From Rosellinia necatrix (Eukaryota; Ascomycota; Sordariomycetes; Xylariales; Xylariaceae): a stretch of 64,000 nt of DNA. Below, in pieces: positions 35,880 to 48,150 of this stretch (its first letter is position 1; each line of letters opens with the position of its first letter). The stretch lies in assembly GCA_021209875.1 (NCBI GenBank), contig JAGYVD010000006.1, positions 744,001 to 808,000 of the forward strand. Direction: 5' to 3'. The notes below the pieces were generated by a model. The model did no database searches. It worked only from the letters and a program-made list of their open reading frames with translations, and had not been told where the DNA came from. The translations under genes and the position numbers were made by a program.

Positions 35880-37268
35880 TCACTTCCTGCCCGCGGCGAT
35901 TTCTCGCCCACACCTCTCCCAGATATCGACGCTCGTCAAGATCGTCGTGACGAACATGGCCACCCCCACCGTCCCGGCGCTGGCCGGCACCCAGCCCACC
36001 ACGCTGCCCGGCAGCGTGATGTCGAGGGGCGTCGGACACGACGCGGCGGCCGAGCGCGGCGACGGCGGACCGCGCCTCGCGCCTCCTCCGTACGAGGGCG
36101 TCCGTCTCCCCTTTCTCCTTCTCCTCCTCCTTCCCTCCCGCTGCCGGCGCAACTTTCTCATCGGCACCAGCACCACCACCAACATTACCTCCGCCGCCGC
36201 CGCTAACATCTTCCGTCCCGGCCTTCCCGTGCCGGCGCCCGGCGCCATCCCCCCCGGAGCCAGACGCGGGCGCGGAGCCGAGGACGACGTCGGCGATGCG
36301 CAGGCAGCCGGCCAGGACGCCGCAGACGAGCGAGAGCAGCCAGAAGCGCTGGCCCTCGACGGCGACGGCGGGCTCGCGCGCGGGGCCCCAGAGGGCGAGG
36401 CCCGGGACGCGCTGGGCGTCGGCGATGGTCGAGGCCTCGAGGAGCAGGTACATGCCGTTGAAGGTGCGGCCGAGGACGTCGACCCAGACCGCCGCGGTCT
36501 CGCGCCGCCCCCTCCCCTCCCCCCCTCCCCGGGGGGAAAGGGAGAGGGAGCGGTACAGCCTCTGCGCCGCCTGGAACGACTCCAGGAACCGGAACAGCCG
36601 GAAGTAGCGCCGCGCGAGGGCGAGCTGCGCCCGCAGGCCCAGGAGCGCCGCGTGCGTCGCGGCCGCGTCTACGACCGCGCCGGCTTTACTGGCGCTGCCG
36701 TCTGAGGAGGAGGAGGAGGAGGAGGAGGGGGAGAGGAGGGAGAGCAGGAAGAGGAGGCATTGGAAAGGGAGCGTGTACGAGGAGAGGATCTGCGCTAGCG
36801 CTTGGAAGAGGCGGAAGGTCCGCTCCAGGCCGGCTTTTGTTCGGGGAACGGCGTATTAGTGAGCGCTTTTGGAACTTTGTTTGGTTTGGGCGCCCGGGGA
36901 GAGGGAAGGAAGGGGAGAAAGGGGGGGAGGAGAGGGGGGATGGGTTGGTTTGTGGGGAATTGGGAGACGGTTGGACTATACGAAGTGAATTTTTTTTGGC
37001 TGAAGATGCAGAAGAAAGAGAGAGGACACAAGAATATAATCAATTCGGGACGGTGGAAGAAGGAATCAGGAAGACATTATTGGGAGAGGTCTCGTTGTTG
37101 AAAGGGCATCCCCGGGTATTGCATGGCAAATGTCCATATCGGGAGTGTATACGGGGATTGGGGGAGGAGGATTTTTTATTTATTTATTTTTTTTTTTATA
37201 ATTAAATTGATGTCTTTCATACCCGCATCGGTCGTGAATCTCACGAATTGTTCAAACGTGCGAGACAT
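35880..37268 (-). CDS. pex11: Peroxisomal membrane protein PEX11-type, frame-disrupted
   Basis: PEX11 proteins shape and divide peroxisomes. Exon 1 is 46 nt (37268-37223; MSRTFEQFVRFTTDA). A 390-nt intron (36833-37222; donor GTATGA, acceptor AAAAG, ACTAATAC upstream of it) joins it at phase 1 to exon 2, which continues AGLERTFRLFQALAQIL. Further family blocks are ALARRYFRLFRFLESFQAAQRLY, VWVDVLGRTFNGMYLLLEAST, ALWGPAREP, EGQRFWLLSLVCG, and the C-terminal LPGSVVGWVPASAGTVG and SVDIWERCG. These blocks lie in three different frames. The frame is lost at a C/G-run region (36508-36540) and again at a G4 run (36026-36029), where one base less would restore SDALDITLPGS. As read, the gene would not encode a full protein; sequence-length errors are the likeliest reason. 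A Ser run (GGA repeats, 36712-36735) and a Gly-rich insert are also present. Expected length is about 331-332 residues. Confidence 0.8.
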
Positions 37269-38198
37269 GGTATTGCCCGTATAATGTTGTTGCTTCCGAA
37301 TGTAGCGGTCGGTGCGTAGCCGGGAGGGAGGGCGTGATACGGAGCCGGCGAGTTGGGGTTGGTAGAAAGAGTCCGAACCCGAAGGTCCTGCCCAACTGGT
37401 TGAAAGGCCGACGCTGTGGAGGAGGATAATGAATGATGGGAAGCGCAAATCTATGATAACTAATCGCCAATCATGATTCTTCCAGAACTCGCTCCAAGGA
37501 AAAGTAAAGGGCTGGCATATACATATATACGTCCTCTGTATGAATTATTAATACAAGATGTGGTGGTTATTTGCCTAGGTAGGATGCCGGCAGTGCGGGA
37601 CTACAACGATACGGCAGTTCCGATCTGGGGCTTGATTGGGGGTATAGACGAGCTCGGTTGTTATCCGGTTCAGAACTCGATGGGTGGGGCGAGTGGTCAA
37701 TACCTACCTACTTGTCACAATAATCCATTAGATAAGCATGCACATGTGTCTGTATATAATGGAGCTAAGATGCTGACGGGCATTATACGGAAAACCAACA
37801 GATTGGCATGTTGCTTGATAGCAGATAACGCGGAAACAGTAGAAACCACCGGCTTTGTGTTTTGGCTTTGCGTTTTAATATTCTTCCCTGTAAGGTAGGG
37901 CTTATTATTATAAGTTGTATATGGGGCATCGTTGTTGTAGTCTGTGTTGGTCTACCCTACATCATGGCGGGGTAATATAAGGGAGGTCATATCTACAAAA
38001 GGGATTTAGCTGAGGCACGGTCACGGGAGGGGTTGGCTCTGGGTATGCTTGGAAAGGATTTGCTTGAGGAAACGTCTCGGGGAATATATACAAAGTGACG
38101 GATAGGTAGGGCGAAGTATACAAGGCGGTACAATCCCCCTCTAAACCCTGGGTCTCCGCCAGCTGTTTTTTTTGGTCGTCTAGGTGATCTAAAACCGT
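37269..38198. other. Intergenic region between two minus-strand genes
   Basis: About 930 bp; promoter of PEX11 and 3' flank of the complex I subunit gene. Short ORFs only, none convincing. Confidence 0.5.
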
Positions 38199-39802
38199 CT
38201 ATTGGCCAGGCGAGATTAGTTTGCCTTCCGCCCGCGCATTCCGGTCCCATCCACCGGCGTATGTTTGTTGGCCGCCATTCTCAGTGGCGTACTTCTGCAT
38301 TCTCGCTTCCAGCTCGGGCCGGAAGTGTCGGATCAGACCCTGGATGGGCCAGGCAAAAGCCTCGCCGAGAGCTATTATGATATGAGCACATACACACCGA
38401 CATCAAGTTAGGAATCATCACTTACCGCAAATTGTATGTCCCTCAACCTGCTTGGTCAGTTCTTGTAACATGTCAATCTCCCTTTCACGGCCCAGCCCCT
38501 TCTCGAACCGGCTCATGATCTGCTCTGTCCATTTGCTACCTTCACGGCACGGTGTGCACTGGCCACATGACTCGTGGCGGTAGAAGTGAGATAACCGAGA
38601 GATGGCGCGGACGACATCAGCACTCTTATCCAGAACAATGACCGCCGCAGTGCCTAGACCGGACTGACTATCCTTTAACGCGTCGAAATCCATCAATTGG
38701 TCATCGCAGATACGCTTGGGTAGAATAGGGGTTGACGAGCCGCCGGGGATGATAGCCAGGAGGTTGTCCCAGCCACCCTTGACACCGCCGCAGTGTTTCT
38801 CGATGAGTTCTCGTAGCGGGATGCTCATTTCCTCTTCAACCGTAGCCGGGTTATTCACAGCACCTGAGATACAAAAGAGCTTGGTTCCCTGATTCCTCTC
38901 CCGACCGAAGCCCGCGAACCAATTCCCTCCCCTTCTGCAAATCGTGGGGGCGACAGCAATGGTTTCGACATTGGCTACAGTGGAGGGGCATCCGAACAAC
39001 CCGACGGCGGCGGGGAACGGGGGCTTTAGACGGGGCTTGCCAGGCTTGCCCTCGAGGGATTCAATCAACGAGGTTTCCTCGCCACAGACGTAGGCGCCGG
39101 CACCACGGTGAAGGTAGACATCGAAGTCGTAGCCCGAGCCACAGGCATTCTTCCCGATCAACCCGTCGGCATAGGCTTCGTCGATGGCACGTTGAAGGAC
39201 GGCAGCTTCGTAGATGAACTCTCCACGGATGTAGATATAGGCGGCGGTGGCGTTCATGGCCCTGCCGGCGACGAGGCACCCCTCGACCAGTTTGTGGGGG
39301 TCCTTTCGCATGATTTCTCGGTCCTTGCATGTTCCCGGCTCGCCCTCGTCGGCGTTGACGACAAGATATCTCGGCTTTGTATCCTTATCCCAGTCCTTGA
39401 AGTTCATGAACGACTAATTTCGTGCCCCCATCAGTACATTGCCTCTCCTAGGCCGGAGCGAGATGAAAAACGAACCCATTTGAGACCGGAGGGAAAACCG
39501 GCGCCTCCTCTTCCCCGTAGACCGGAGGCCTTGACCTCGCCGATAATCCAGTCGTGGCCCTTTAATATGATCTCTTTCGTCTTGTGCCAGTCCCCCATCT
39601 TCTTCGCAGACTTGAGGTCGGCGGGATAGCGGCCGTAGAGGTTCTGGAAAATGCGGTCCTGGTCTCGGAGGCCGCCATAGATGCGTTTCGGGGCGCCTTC
39701 CTGGACGGTCGCGAAGGTTCGGTTCTGCGAGCCGGCAGGCAGGGCGGCGCGCGTCAGAGCCTTCACAGAGGCTACCGACGGCGGGGTAGTCCTGGACAAC
39801 AT
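38199..39802 (-). CDS. nuo51: NADH:ubiquinone oxidoreductase 51 kDa subunit, mitochondrial (NDUFV1/NuoF), 495 aa
   Basis: Complex I flavoprotein: binds NADH and FMN and carries Fe-S cluster N3 in the matrix arm. Exons 39802-39476, 39413-38426 and 38371-38199. Introns are 62 nt (donor GTTCGT, acceptor TTAG) and 54 nt (donor GTAAGT, acceptor ATAG). Total 496 codons. The N-terminus [18 protein letters not shown]...RTFAT is an arginine-rich mitochondrial presequence. Motifs: [16 protein letters not shown] (NADH/FMN site), [33 protein letters not shown], and [12 protein letters not shown] with HTIC for the 4Fe-4S cluster. The join [13 protein letters not shown] across intron 1 is exactly the family sequence. 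It is divergent from the dynactin gene, 676 bp away. An in-frame ATG-less extension upstream is probably 5' UTR. Confidence 0.96.
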
Positions 39803-40478
39803 TGCGGAGGTGGGTGTGGCGCTCAATTGAGCAAGCAGAGGGGAGAGTCCTGTGGCAGTCTGGGGGTGTTGTCTAGATTTTGGATGATGCTGCCGAGTAG
39901 CCAGTCTAATGAGGCACTTGAAATCGAAGGCTCCCAAATGCCTGCATCATGATTGGCCCGGGGGAAGCTATAAGTGGGGGCTCGTGGCAAGCCGAGCTTA
40001 GGCCACTGACATGGCAGCGGAGAGCCGCCGCCCAGACTCGTACTGTGTATTACATCAAATGCAGCTTATATAATCACTGTATCAATAACGAAGTACCTAG
40101 GTACGTAGTAAGTAATACCTATGGACCGGGGTTCATTAAGTAAGTAAGTACTTAGTAGCTCTAGGTATGGGGTGCTTTTAGTGTTACCTGAGCTTAGGTG
40201 GATAAGTAGGTAGATAGATAAGTAGGTAATTAATCATCCAAGAATGAATGTCTTAATGTCTACCTCAATTACACAACCTCATCTCGCCTTGACAGAGACA
40301 GCGACCTAGAACTCTCCCCGCCCCCGACGAGGAACACTCTCAAACCGGGCATATCCCTGCATCTGCGCGCCCAAATATTACAAACAGCATATCGAGGACC
40401 GGGGCAGCCAGCTATGAGCCCCTCGTCTGCTTTCGCATAGACAGACAGCTTGACTTGCTCGACCGGGAACGCAACATC
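39803..40478. other. Divergent promoter region (complex I 51 kDa / dynactin p27)
   Basis: 676 bp shared by two divergent housekeeping genes. The middle (40090-40233) is a dense run of TACCTAGGTA, AAGTAGGTA and AGATAG words. Confidence 0.6.
40090..40233. repeat. TACC/GGTA motif cluster
   Basis: Contains GTACCTAGGTACG, repeated TAAGTAAGTA, and GATAAGTAGGTAGATAGATAAG in about 145 bases between two divergent genes. Confidence 0.7.
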
Positions 40479-41147
40479 ATGTCGAGCTCAGCAAAGCGAC
40501 AGTCGGTCCTCCCGCGGGTCCAATCTGGCCCCAAGGCGCCCGTGAACTTCTCCTCCTCGATCACGATCTCCGACTCGGCGCTACTGACCGGCAATCACAC
40601 GATCAACATCAGTTCCGAGTCGGTGGTTCACCCGCGCGCGAAGCTCGATTCCGCCAACGGACGGGTCACCATCGGCCGGAGATGTATAGTGCACGAGCGG
40701 ACGAACATCGGGGCAGCCTCGGCCGACCCGACGCCCAGCGAATCGCGCGATGGCGTTCTCATCAGCGACTACGTTACGGTGGAGGTCGGGGCCACCATCG
40801 AGTCAGGCGGTACTGTCATCAGTGAGGGTTGTCATGTCGGTGTGGGCAGCCGGATTGGCAAAGGCGCGAAGATAGGGAAGGTTAGTTGACTACACCACAC
40901 GCTTGTTCCGATCACCTGGTTATGTATGGCCCCGAGTTAACCACCAACCTGGCAGCATTGCATCTTGACACCGAAGAGCGTGATACCACCTGGCGAGGTG
41001 GTGCCGGATTTCACTGTTGTCTACTCCAACGGCACGCGACGACCGGATAATCGTGGCGTGGTAGAGCTAAAGAACAGGGCTCAGTCGCGACAAATCGAGG
41101 TTTTGAGGAAGTTGATACTCAGTAATCCCGCAAAATTCCAACCATAA
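40479..41147 (+). CDS. Dynactin pointed-end subunit p27 (DCTN6-like), 197 aa
   Basis: Two exons, 40479-40880 and 40956-41147; 75-nt intron (donor GTTAGT, acceptor GCAG) at phase 0. The protein is a left-handed beta-helix with hexapeptide-type repeats: ITISDSALLTGNHTINI, VVHPRAKLDS, VTIGRRCIVHERTNIG, VTVEVGATIESGGTVISEGCHVGVGSRIGKG, then across the intron HCILTPKSVIPPGEVVPDFTVVYSNGTRR and a C-terminal helix (LKNRAQSRQIEVLRKLILSN). This layout matches dynactin p27, which with p25 caps the pointed end of the Arp1 filament and helps dynein cargo binding. The start at 40479 is the first in-frame ATG. Confidence 0.88.
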
Positions 41148-44100
41148 TACCCCGTTTCACATTCCGCATTTACAGTCTACCCATCGCATCTCAAACCCTC
41201 GCCAGTCCGCAGTAGGCGGCCATGCCATGATGAGGACTGTGCTTGTTTTAATGAGCCATGCGCCGTGAATCGGCGGCAGTGGGCTCACCTTTCCTCCACC
41301 TTACCGCCCAAATCCTCAGCGGCCTTCGGTGTCTCAAAGCTGGGGTTTGGCGGAATAGCAAAAACAGGTTGTCACAGCCCCGATCGTGACACCCAACTAT
41401 GGTTAGCCGCTGAAGCAGCTCGTTTGCCCACTTCGAATGCCTAATTGAATCCTGAATTCATGCGATGGAATCTTGTACGGTCGCCGAGGATGCGCATGGG
41501 CCGGTTCCATGTTCCCTGGGTCTGGCCACGCGATCCGAATAACTACCGAACGCCCCATCTTACGCATTGGGCGCCTCAATTCGTGCTAATTAGCAAGAAG
41601 ATCTGCGATGGAGGGATCCATTCTTCGCCGTGAACATGCCTCTTAGTGCGTGGCACGGCACTGCTGTATAATTGGCGTACTATCCGCCTGATAGCAGTGC
41701 TGTGCGCTTGCGATTCGGGGCGCCAAAACCCGCTGCAAGGAGGTGGGGTAGTACATGCGATTGGGCGTGGGTTTCATCGCCAATGCCTCTTATACCTGCT
41801 TGTGGATGCTATATCAAGACTATTACTACATCCAGCAGGATCGAGACCGACAGCGTCCTGGACGGTTATGCATAATCCCACCCTCGAGAGCTAATCTCAT
41901 CCCCTCACCGGCCAGATTTAAGTGATTGGTTCTACTATTGAGAAAGCATATCTGAGGCTTGAGCCACCGAGCCTTGGCATGTATGAGAACGACAGAACCA
42001 GATCTTTTCAAGTTTTTTCCTCCCAAAGGTCGAACGACACTGCGATGATGGCGCTATAGCGACCTAACACACCTCACCTACCCCTACCTATGGCCCTTGT
42101 TCTACATCCAGTCCTCATTCGTTCTTCTTTCTGCGAAAGTAGAGCCGCATGGTGCAACCATGTTCGTGCAGGAGAAATGCTCTGTCCGCATGCATTTTGT
42201 ATCATTTCACGTATCCCGGAATCTATCCCAAACCTTGTGATTGAGCAGTTGAAATGTTTCTTGGTACCCTGCCCGACCTTAGGAAACAGTCCTACACTAC
42301 CTACTCTTAGCTGAAGTCTTCTGCTCGAAGGTGTTAACTTGGATAGTCCGTTCGTCCCTGGCCCCGCTTACCATAGCAGTAGCGCAAATGTAAATGACCA
42401 AGTCACGAGATGTCGTCCTAGCATATTCATGAATCTAAAGCTTGGCTAAGCTAAGGAGATCGTCCCTCCGGATAGATCCGTTTAATCCTCTCTGAGCAGA
42501 CATGTTGAAATCTCCGTTACTCCTTCTCGCAGTGCTTTACATGTTCCCTACTCCATCTCTTTTATGACGCTAATGCCACATACATTCGTTTCGGTTTCAC
42601 CAAATATTGCTATCCTTAGTGTCCGGACGGGAACGACTTACACGTCACGATCCAACCACAGGGGGCCAATAACCAGAGATTTTGGCTAAAGCTTCGCCCT
42701 CCGTAGACAGGGCACTATCCCAACCCGACTGGGTATCTTATTTGGTAAGCTTTCGATTACGGTCCTCGACAGAATAGCCAACAGGGGATATCCCCGAGCC
42801 CTAATTAGGGAGTAGCATGCATATTCTCGCATACTTGTTAAAGATCTGCCTGGCTTTCGTTCCCCCACGGAACCTCGAGTCCTTAAATGGCGATGGTGCA
42901 TACATTGTAAGAAGCAGGGACCGCCATTCCAGGAACCTGTCGCGTAATGCCAAGTGCGGAGATACGCAGTCATCCATACGCTGACCAACACCCCGTCGTC
43001 CATCCTCGCTGTCGCGTTATCCGCCCAATAACCTGCGGGGACCCAAAGCCTCGACGGCCAAGCATCCAAGGCTGTGAGGGGCATAAATCGCTGCGGCGCC
43101 AACGCTAACAACTAGCAACAGCGAGATAGGAGGTTTCGGGAACATAATTCGGGAGATAGGACTCAGGAAGAATCAATAGTTCGTTTAGCAGCGCACCAAA
43201 TACACCAACGGGAGAGCACGTGGCATCCCATGCTACCCGTATCAGCACTACTTTACTAATTTCTGTCAAGAAATGACCTAGCGCCGAGGCCCAGCCCTGT
43301 GCCAGACGTCCTCACGTACAGTAAGTAAGGCAAGATGCAGGGACTCTGTCACGCCCGGACCCTAGTCCTCTATCCCCGGTTCCGGGCGCAACAACCCCAG
43401 GTGCACAGAAGTTGGGATTCGATAGTTGGCGACGGCCCAGCTTCCTTGGCATTCGTACAGATCGGGCAACCCGCAGGTCTGCTGCAGCCCCTCTCCCGAG
43501 AGCTGAGCGTGCTGCCGGTGCACGTCATCCAAAATCGCCCCAACCATCCCTTCCCGATTTTTCCGTATAAGAGATATGTTTGCGAGGCTCAGATCCCTCC
43601 TGGCCGGGTGACGTAAGAGGCTTCCGCCGGAGATGGTGGGACACTTGACCTATGGGGGGGGGGGGAAGGGGTCGGACTCTTCGTCATTGCGACTAATTAG
43701 GGCGAGATGATGGGGGATCGGACGCAGCTCATATCACGGGAGGAAGGACCCTTACCCACAACGACAGACACGTTCGCGGCATGTACTAGCGGGTTCAAGC
43801 ATGGGGATGCCGGCGAGGTTATACATAACTACCTGATCGCTTGGGGGGGGAGAGGGGGCGCTGAGTGGCGTAAACGATAGGCGAAAGAGCTGGTACGCTA
43901 ATTAGCTTGGTTGGGCGCTATGTGTTGGTGATTGGTGCCATGCGATGTGATGTTGGGTTGTTGGTGGTTATTATTGCTTTGCTTCATCCTTCGTGCTTAT
44001 GGCGATGGGCTTTCCAGGTGCATGACGATGCACCCCGGGGGGGCGGGATGCGGTCTCAAGCCATTCCCATCATGAGATGCCGGCAGATTCCCTCTCCTTA

Positions 44101-44276
44101 CATATATCGCGAGGACTTGGCTCTCGTGAGCCCGTTCGCAGGTGTTCGTAGCATCTTAAATAATGAAACGCCAACTGGAGTAGGGCGACACGACACCGCT
44201 GCTTTCTCGCTCATTTCCCACCGCCATAGCCATCTGCTGGTTCTCGCCGTTAGGAGGAGGCATCAGTGAAGCAAAG
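41148..44276. other. Gene-poor 3.1-kb region
   Basis: No gene recognised. Several G runs (43650-43663, 43844-43851, 44036-44044) and scattered short ORFs. A minus-strand ORF at 42686-43111 has no recognisable domain. The last 300 bp are the presumed P450 promoter. Confidence 0.5.
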
Positions 44277-46356
44277 ATGACGCACTTTATCCCTTTGATA
44301 TTAGCCCCTTTGGCGGTCCTACTTTACGGCCTAGGCCTCGTCGTCTACCGTCTCTATTTCCATCCATTGGCGAAATTTCCGGGCCCTAAACTAGCGGCCG
44401 CGACGGGCTGGTATGAAGCTTACCACGACACCAAGGGCCCCGGGGGGGCAGTTCATATTCAAGTTGCGGGAACTCCATAAGACCTACGGTAAGATACAGC
44501 AGGACGTCGACACTACTTGATTATCGTAGGCTAAGAGAGAGCATTAGGACCTATAGTACGACTCAGCCCCGACGAGCTTCACGTCAATGATTCGACTTGG
44601 CTTGACACACTATTTGCTAGTTCAGCTCAGGTATGTATTGTATTGTATAGGATGATTAAAGCATCTTGAATACATCATTAACCGAGACACAGGGTGTTCG
44701 AGATAAATATGCCCCAGCAGCTAGTCAGGCAGGAACCCCGAACGGAGGTGAGTGTTCGAAGAAGGAAGCCCCCTGTTACTGTTAAAGAAGACAGAGTGCT
44801 AAACTATGGTTAGTGCTGGGGACCGCTGTACATAATACCCATCGCCGTCGACGCGCCGCCCTCAGCCCCCCTATTCTCCAAAGCGTGCGCGGCGGGCGCC
44901 GAGGGGTTGATATACGACAAGCTCGACCTGCTCCTCAAATGTATAAACGCCCGGATCGCCCGTGACGGATACGCCGAGATGCGGACGGAGTTCATGAACT
45001 TCACGACAGACATAGTATCGGAATATTGCCTGGGAGAGTCGTTCGGGCTACTTCATGATGAGGCCAAGGGACAAAATTGGCATAGATCGATCAGAGCCCT
45101 GGCGAAGACGATCCCATACGCGAGGCAGTTTAACTGGATCATCCCTCTTTCGCAGATGATACCCATCTCCTTTCTGAAGGTGGCCTCCCCTGATATGGCC
45201 GGGGTGGCTGGAATGCACCATGTAAGCTTCTCCTCACTTATCCCTTGCCCGTAATTTCCTCCCTCATCCATGCCCCCGATTGTAGTGTATGTTGACCCCC
45301 TCGTAGGACATGGAGGCGCTAGCAGTGCAGGCCGTAAAGGAGCACGAGCAGGCGGAGAAGGAGAAAAAGATCCTTGAGTTGCCATTCCACCGCAGCCCCA
45401 GGGACAGGTTGGTGGTGTACCGCTCGTTGTTGGAGAACGAGGGATTGCCTCCCCACGAGAGACACTACAAGCGCATATCCCATGAGGCTGTTACCCTCAT
45501 GGCGGCCGGAGGCGAGACCACGACCAGCACGTTCATGACCGGGGTTTACTTTATCCTGGCCAACAAGGACAGGATTCTACCCAAACTGCGAGAAGAAATC
45601 GAGTCGGTCATGCATTCCAGTAATTCTAGGCCGTCAGTTGCTGACCTCGAACGCCTGCCGTGGCTGGTATGTTGCCTTCCCCCTTCCCCCCTTCCTCCCT
45701 CCCTCCATATGAGCACCGCAGATGATGGGAAGTTGCGCTGACTGACAGCAATAAACTCTTAACGTCCCACAATAGACGGCTGTTATTAAAGAGACTCTAC
45801 GTATCAGTACGTTGACGGCGAGGCTGACTCGTGTCGCTCCGGAAGAGGCCCTTCAGCTCCAAGACTGGACACTGCCGCCAGGAACGCCCGTGAGCATGAC
45901 GCTCCACGAGATCTCCTTCGACCCAGAGATCTTTCCGTCGCCGAGAGAGTTCCGACCGGAGCGCTGGCTACCCAGCAACCCAGACCTGGAACGATGCAAT
46001 CGGTACCTCGTAGCGTTCAGCAGGGGGAGCCGTATCTGCATGGGTATGAAGTAAGTCTGACCACCACCCACCAACCAGCCTAGCCACCACCCCTTCCACC
46101 AAGACAAATCATATCTTGGATCTCACACTAGTTTATCGTGGGATGCTTCCTAATGCGGTCTCGTTACACTAGTCTGGCGTACGCCGAGCTATACATCACC
46201 TTTGCGGCTCTGTTCCGACACGGAGAGTTCGAGCTGTACGATACGGTGCGAGAGCGAGACGTGGACTTCACTCGGGACTTTTTCGTCGGCGAGACTTCAG
46301 CCGCGGCCAAGGGCGTCCGGATCAGGTATGCGAATCCGTCGACGTACACTAAATAA
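44277..46356 (+). CDS. Cytochrome P450 monooxygenase, six introns, two frame disruptions
   Basis: Microsomal P450. Exons: 44277-44488, 44548-44630, 44693-44747, 44814-45221, 45307-45666, 45776-46050 and 46173-46356, all with GT-AG introns (59-122 nt). An N-terminal membrane anchor ([21 protein letters not shown]) precedes [16 protein letters not shown]. Then follow the I-helix AGGETT, ExxR (ETLR), FRPERW and the heme loop [10 protein letters not shown] with the Cys ligand. Two breaks spoil the frame: one surplus G in the G7 run at 44442-44448 and one surplus C in the C6 run at 44866-44871. After each, the expected family sequence resumes in another frame. Counting both as +1 makes all seven exons phase-consistent at 525 codons. 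As read, translation stops after 67 residues. No other biosynthetic genes adjoin it, so substrate and pathway are open. Recent pseudogene or sequence error cannot be separated here. Confidence 0.83.
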
Positions 46357-48150
46357 CTGAACCCTGGCCGGCCACTCGCGCGCAGGCTCAGATGATTTGG
46401 CACGATGTATTGCCCTGGCCCGGGGTCCAGGTTCTGGGATTTCGGACATGGTTTAATTTACTTGGTAGCGAAAGCCATGGCAGAGGTCATGGGGGGCTGT
46501 AATTTGGCGGTGTCAAGGTCGCAGGTTATGTACAAGTACACTTGGGAGCAAGGTGTCAGAACATTCGGGATGGAAGGGAGCGGTGGGCCAATATGTGATG
46601 TGTAGTGCAGTGTGCACTATATGCATGTACGTACATGGTAGTGTACGATTTCCGATCAAGATGTCGGAGTGGCGATCGTCGCAGGGTGTTTTTTTCTATG
46701 GGGGTTTTGACCTGGTCGGCGGGGCCTTACCATAGACACCCCTCCACTGCGTGGTGCATATCGTACCAGCTGAATGGTAGAGCGGCACAGTAATAGCTTA
46801 TGTCATCCTTTGAGTAGGTAGACAGATTATTAGACAAACGTTAACTATATGCCGTTCAAGATCACACTATTTAGGTAAGTTTAGGTAAGTAGTTAGTGTG
46901 ATAACCATATTCACCCAAGGTTGTAGTTATGTTGAGTTTGATATGGTGATAGTGACGGTGATGGTGAGTGGAAATCCTTGGATAACGAAAGGACGGTTGT
47001 TGGGTGTACCAATGCTGGGTGTACCGATGCTGGGAAAACAAGAAACGACCGTCGGGTGGATCGCTTGACCACAAGCTGGATGGATATAACCTAGTGTATG
47101 TATGTATTGGCACCGAGCGACAAGGGGCTATCAGTATACATACTACGTACAGTACTTGTAAAACACTGTTCGATTCGCCTGCTGGTGGCAAAGCGACATG
47201 GGATTCTGATGGGATGAACGACACAAGTCCTTACCTAGAACAGATTGTCGTATCAACCCTACCTCCCAGCACATTTCTTTCTTTCTTTCTTTTTTTTTCT
47301 TTTTTCTTTTTTTTCTCCAGCGGATATCACATACACCTGAGCCGGAGACTGCCAGTGCTTAACGCCCCTGGATAGAGGCGGTCACACGTGATGGAGAGAG
47401 ACTGCTGCTTGACCTTGGCTAGCCGAGATGAACAAGAATAAGAATATAGTACAAGGCAGAGTCAAGAAAATCCAAATATGTATGATTAACCCATCAACTT
47501 GAGGCGCAGATTAAGTAGGTCGCGTGACGTAGATAATAGGTGCTTGGTGTATGGCTCCGGTGATGAATGAATGAACCCGTGAACATAGATAGGTACACTC
47601 AACTGGGTTCGTAATCGTCCGATGAATGATAACAACCACGCAAAGCACTTTATTTCTCCATGCTCCAACGGACTTGAAGCTTGTAAATCGTTCGCAATTG
47701 AATTTAGTTATCCTAGGTAGGTAGGTAGGTAGTAGGTATGTAGATGGTAGGTTGTGGTGGGTAGGTCCCGGTTTGATAGAAAGTGTGATAGGTGATGGGT
47801 GATAGGTACCTAGGTAGTTACCTAGGTAGATAGATAGATGCCTATACGTATTATCTACATATTATCCACATAGCGGGTAGTTAGTGGGATGTTTGGTGGG
47901 AGGCTCAATGAACAATGAACCCACTTCAGCTTCGACCTGCGCTAGACCAATCTCCGTTTGATTAGCGACCAGATAAGCTAAGTGGACTAATTAGCTGTAG
48001 TATTCCAGAGCTCTTGGGAAGAAATGTCATCATTGGTGGCCTGAATTTCCAAGCATTGGATTGTGTCCGAGCCTCACCAAAACACTTTTCAACGCACCCC
48101 GACACACACCTCGGCAGCAGCCATCTGCCTCCGCACAACGGCAACCCACC
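46357..48150. other. Intergenic region, about 1.8 kb
   Basis: Between the P450 and the stomatin-like gene, no gene recognised. Contains a C/T-rich tract (47276-47319) and a dense TACC/GGTA cluster at 47712-47842, about 300 bp upstream of the stomatin-like gene. Confidence 0.5.
47712..47842. repeat. TACC/GGTA motif cluster
   Basis: CCTAGGTAGGTAGGTAGGTAG, then GGTACCTAGGTAGTTACC and GATAGATAGAT words in about 130 bases. Confidence 0.75.

Noticed and set aside
42686..43111. 141-codon minus-strand ORF in the gene-poor region
   Set aside because: No recognisable motif, no supporting exons, random-looking composition.
43620..43830. tRNA-like B-box near 43790 (GGTTCAAGC)
   Set aside because: No acceptor stem, D arm or anticodon arm fits around it.
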